From Candidatus Acetothermia bacterium (GTDB lineage: Bacteria; Bipolaricaulota; Bipolaricaulia; Bipolaricaulales; Bipolaricaulaceae): 42,760 nt of DNA. The stretch is taken from the NCBI GenBank assembly GCA_003562845.1, contig PWTL01000008.1, positions 1 to 42,760 of the forward strand, in the 5' to 3' direction. Below are positions 41,018 to 42,760 of the stretch, piece by piece. Both the position numbers and the translations under genes were made by a program. The notes under the pieces were generated by a model. The model was not told the origin of the DNA and made no database searches. It saw nothing but the letters and a program-made list of their open reading frames with translations. Numbering within the stretch: the stretch's first letter is position 1; every line of letters starts with the position of its first letter.

Positions 41018-41327
41018 CTGTTTGCTCCCTGGTTATCGCTCGCTCCCACCCTGTGGCAGCCCCCCTTACGGTAGCCCCTCTCTCGGACTGTCTTGCGGGG
41101 TGTCCCCTTGGGGAAGGATCTCGCTTCACACCAGACATCAGCCCCACAGGGGGACCGATCGGAGAACGCGTCTCGGATCCCCTCATGCCAGACTCCGCCG
41201 GGAAGCTTCCCGTGCGCCCGACCGCGCTTCGCTCGTGCCCGAACTCCCGTATCAGCCGTGCCCATCAGACAAAGCCCATCCTCCCTCTCCTCGTCCCATG
41301 GGAGAAGGGGGAATCGCTCGTGCGGAT
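41018..41327. other. Intergenic region without recognised gene
   Basis: About 310 bp between the floA fragment and the DUF192 gene. No ORF with a ribosome-binding site, no tRNA and no clear terminator was found; it may be debris of the same rearrangement. Confidence 0.45.
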
Positions 41328-41882
41328 TCAGTTCAACCGCCGGATCTGATCAACGTGGAGCTGTGAACCCACGACGATGCCCATGCTGGAGAGCATTCCC
41401 TCCTTGGCCGCCAACACCCACCGGTGCGGGTCGGTCACCACAACAGAAATAGCGTCCTGGGCCACCACCTGAACGGAGGACACCGTGCCATCGGTCTGTA
41501 TGACAGCAAACTCCAGCGGGGCACGCAAGCCGCGCATGTTGTAGGTGGTGCGCGTGGTTACACCCCGACGCTGGTCGTACAACAACACGGTGGTGGCCAG
41601 TGCTGCTGGACCCACCTCGCGGAGCCCCCAGGTGCGCGCGTCCGCCGAGTCGGCGACGCGCACCGCAAGCACGGCAGAGGTGTCGTCAGGGTTGGTGACC
41701 GTGATCAGAAAGGCAGGCATCTCAGCCAGCGCCTCAGGGATGTACGTGTCCGCACCTCGCTGGAAGTACGGGGAGATGGCGTACAGCCCTACCAGGAACG
41801 CCACCCCAGCGGCCACTAGGGCGAGGGTGCTCAGCTTGCCGATCTTCCGCCAGTCTCGTGTTTTGTTAGCCTGGTCAGTCAT
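41328..41882 (-). CDS. Membrane-anchored DUF192 protein
   Basis: A 184-aa protein: a basic cytoplasmic start, one membrane segment (LSTLALVAAGVAFLVGLYAI), then a DUF192 domain outside the membrane (VADSADARTWGLREVG, YNMRGLRAPLEFAVIQTDGTVSSVQVV, ...GMLSSMGIVVGSQLHVD). DUF192 domains are small beta-rich modules of unknown role. AGGAGGG precedes ATG 41882. Divergent from the ArsR gene at 42034, so it may be that regulator's target. Confidence 0.8.
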   Translation of the reverse strand: MTDQANKTRDWRKIGKLSTLALVAAGVAFLVGLYAISPYFQRGADTYIPEALAEMPAFLITVTNPDDTSAVLAVRVADSADARTWGLREVGPAALATTVLLYDQRRGVTTRTTYNMRGLRAPLEFAVIQTDGTVSSVQVVAQDAISVVVTDPHRWVLAAKEGMLSSMGIVVGSQLHVDQIRRLN

Positions 41883-41938
41883 TGTACCCTCCTGATGGCC
41901 GTGTTTTTGTACCCTTGCACAGTCAGCCATCTGCACAT

Positions 41939-41967
41939 ATAATATGGCGTTGGGTATCGTTTGTCAA
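41939..41967 (-). promoter_or_regulatory. Promoter of the DUF192 gene
   Basis: Minus-strand consensus TTGACA (41967-41962), 17-bp spacer, TATTAT (41944-41939); leader of about 50 nt. It lies in the divergent gap shared with an ArsR gene. Confidence 0.8.
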
Positions 41968-42033
41968 GAAGCTCTGTGATAGACGGCGCCTCGCACGGAC
42001 GCGTTGCTCGAGCTCGGGGATTAAGGAGGGGAC

Positions 42034-42390
42034 ATGCCAGAGCAATACGCTGCTTTCTTCAAGTGCTTCAGTACCTCGTCGCGCAATCGCATGCTGCAGT
42101 TGTTGGCTCAACAGGGTGAGCTCTCAGTGGAGGAGCTGGCGCGGCGGATTGGGCTCAAAGAGACCACCGTTTCCCGGCACCTGCAGCTCCTGGGGCAGCA
42201 AGGCATCGTGAGGGTCCGGCCCGTGCATCCGGCGCGCTACTACTCCCTCAACGAGGATCTTGTTGCTCGGAAGTTCGCGCAGTTCCTTCAGTTCTTGGGG
42301 ACAGCCTCGGATGATGCTCGGCTGAACCTCGGCCGCCGGCCTGCAGCCAAACCGGATGGCCTGCCTGTCAAGTCCAGGGCGCAAGGATGA
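42034..42390 (+). CDS. ArsR-family transcriptional regulator
   Basis: A 118-aa winged-helix protein: FFKCFSTSSRNRMLQLLAQQ, the helix-turn-helix ELSVEELARRIGLKETTVSRHLQLLGQQGIV and the wing RVRPVHPARYYSLN. No classical metal-binding ELCVCD motif is present (ELSVEELA stands there), so the signal is unknown. AAGGAGGGG precedes the ATG. The first ArsR gene (31738) is only distantly similar. It faces away from the DUF192 gene and precedes the sigma factor by 49 bp. Confidence 0.88.
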   Translation: MPEQYAAFFKCFSTSSRNRMLQLLAQQGELSVEELARRIGLKETTVSRHLQLLGQQGIVRVRPVHPARYYSLNEDLVARKFAQFLQFLGTASDDARLNLGRRPAAKPDGLPVKSRAQG

Positions 42391-42439
42391 TCATCCATCC
42401 GAGGGTTTAGCGGATGCAACTACGCGTACAGGGGGTGTT

Positions 42440-42760
42440 ATGCGGACAAAGAATGATACACAGTGCATAACCAAACTAACGCTTGACAAAGGGCAGATCG
42501 GAGGGTCCCCGGAAGAGCTGCTCGATACTCTACCCCTTCTGGAGAGGCTGGCCGAGTCCAGCGATCCGGAACCCCACGAATGGGGAGATGATGAGCCTCA
42601 GGAGAGGGGACGAGACCTTGAATGTGCCTACCTCCGAGAGATCGGACGTGTTCCGCTTCTCTCCCGAGAGCAGGAAGTGGATCTGGCCCAGGCCTTTGAG
42701 GCAGGGCAGGAGGCTGAAGCGAATCTTAAGCGGGACGAGCTATCTCCGGATGAGACCGAA
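42440..42760 (+). CDS. Sigma-70 family RNA polymerase sigma factor (5' part)
   Basis: Open from ATG 42440 to the window edge (107 codons), absent from the ORF track because it has no stop. Residues 65-90 are a sigma region 1.2: AYLREIGRVPLLSREQEVDLAQAFEAGQEAEANL. The first 60 residues are acidic (LLERLAESSDPEPHEWGDDEP), a shortened region 1.1-like start. AGGGGGTG lies four bases upstream. It could be the primary factor RpoD or a group 2 relative; the rest lies outside the window. Confidence 0.8.
   Translation, partial: MRTKNDTQCITKLTLDKGQIGGSPEELLDTLPLLERLAESSDPEPHEWGDDEPQERGRDLECAYLREIGRVPLLSREQEVDLAQAFEAGQEAEANLKRDELSPDETE

Overview
The window reads as a stretch of a high-GC, anaerobic, probably deep-branching bacterial chromosome. 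The supporting signs are an oxygen-sensitive glycyl-radical enzyme with its activase, several ferredoxin-type proteins, a large Alu-containing SRP RNA, a bacterial Cdc48-type AAA+ ATPase, an RtcB/archease pair and a FloA fragment. Gene density is high and no phage, insertion sequence or CRISPR array was seen. Several genes have a sigma-70 type -10 box 5 to 10 nt before the start codon and no Shine-Dalgarno sequence, so leaderless mRNAs look common. A Bipolaricaulota/Thermotogota-like lineage is a guess only; the sequence alone does not settle the phylum.

Layout. 1-750 (minus): a c-di-GMP module with two GEMM-I (c-di-GMP-I) riboswitches in series. One lies behind a consensus promoter and ahead of a terminator and a 107-aa gene; the other sits between that gene and a gene running off the window. 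The 107-aa protein itself looks like a ribbon-helix-helix domain fused to a c-di-GMP-binding MshEN domain. 751-2792 (minus): a secreted subtilase and a TatT-like TPR protein. 2880-5333 (plus): tRNA-Glu, lspA, tmk, dnaN. 5320-7932 (minus): alaS. 8190-11621 (plus): a peptide-type ABC importer (binding protein and two permeases, no ATPases). 11645-17956 (plus): the eno-ftsB-dnaE-yvcK operon. 17953-20387 (minus): an RNA-repair operon, thpR-archease-rtcB. 20456-22744 (plus): the Cdc48-type ATPase. 22836-24390 (minus): SRP RNA, tRNA-Ser and a PiT phosphate permease. 24432-27742 (minus): hydroxyproline dehydratase HypD and its radical-SAM activase. 27881-29749 (plus): secreted 5'-nucleotidase-like enzyme. 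29772-31480 (minus): an ABC exporter. 31586-32172 (minus): ArsR regulator plus a 43-aa cysteine-rich protein missed by the ORF track. 32304-32654 (plus): DUF134 regulator. 32819-34567 (minus): oligoendopeptidase F. 34899-39013 (plus): a seven-gene cluster with two NifX/NifB-type proteins, two small low-complexity proteins and three Mrp/MinD-type ATPases, two of which carry inserted ferredoxin domains. 39286-40254 (minus): DUF523/DUF1722 protein. 40522-41017: a rearrangement scar where a frameshifted, truncated alpha/beta-hydrolase meets a truncated floA. 41328-42390: a membrane-anchored DUF192 protein divergent from a second ArsR regulator. 42440-end: the start of a sigma-70 family factor.

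How the parts fit. Much of the window is housekeeping (replication, translation, RNA repair, lipoprotein maturation, glycolysis). The accessory parts point to an anaerobe feeding on peptides and amino acids (peptide importer, PepF, HypD). The most novel-looking element is the c-di-GMP module, in which the same second messenger is predicted to be sensed at RNA level twice and at protein level once within one transcription unit.
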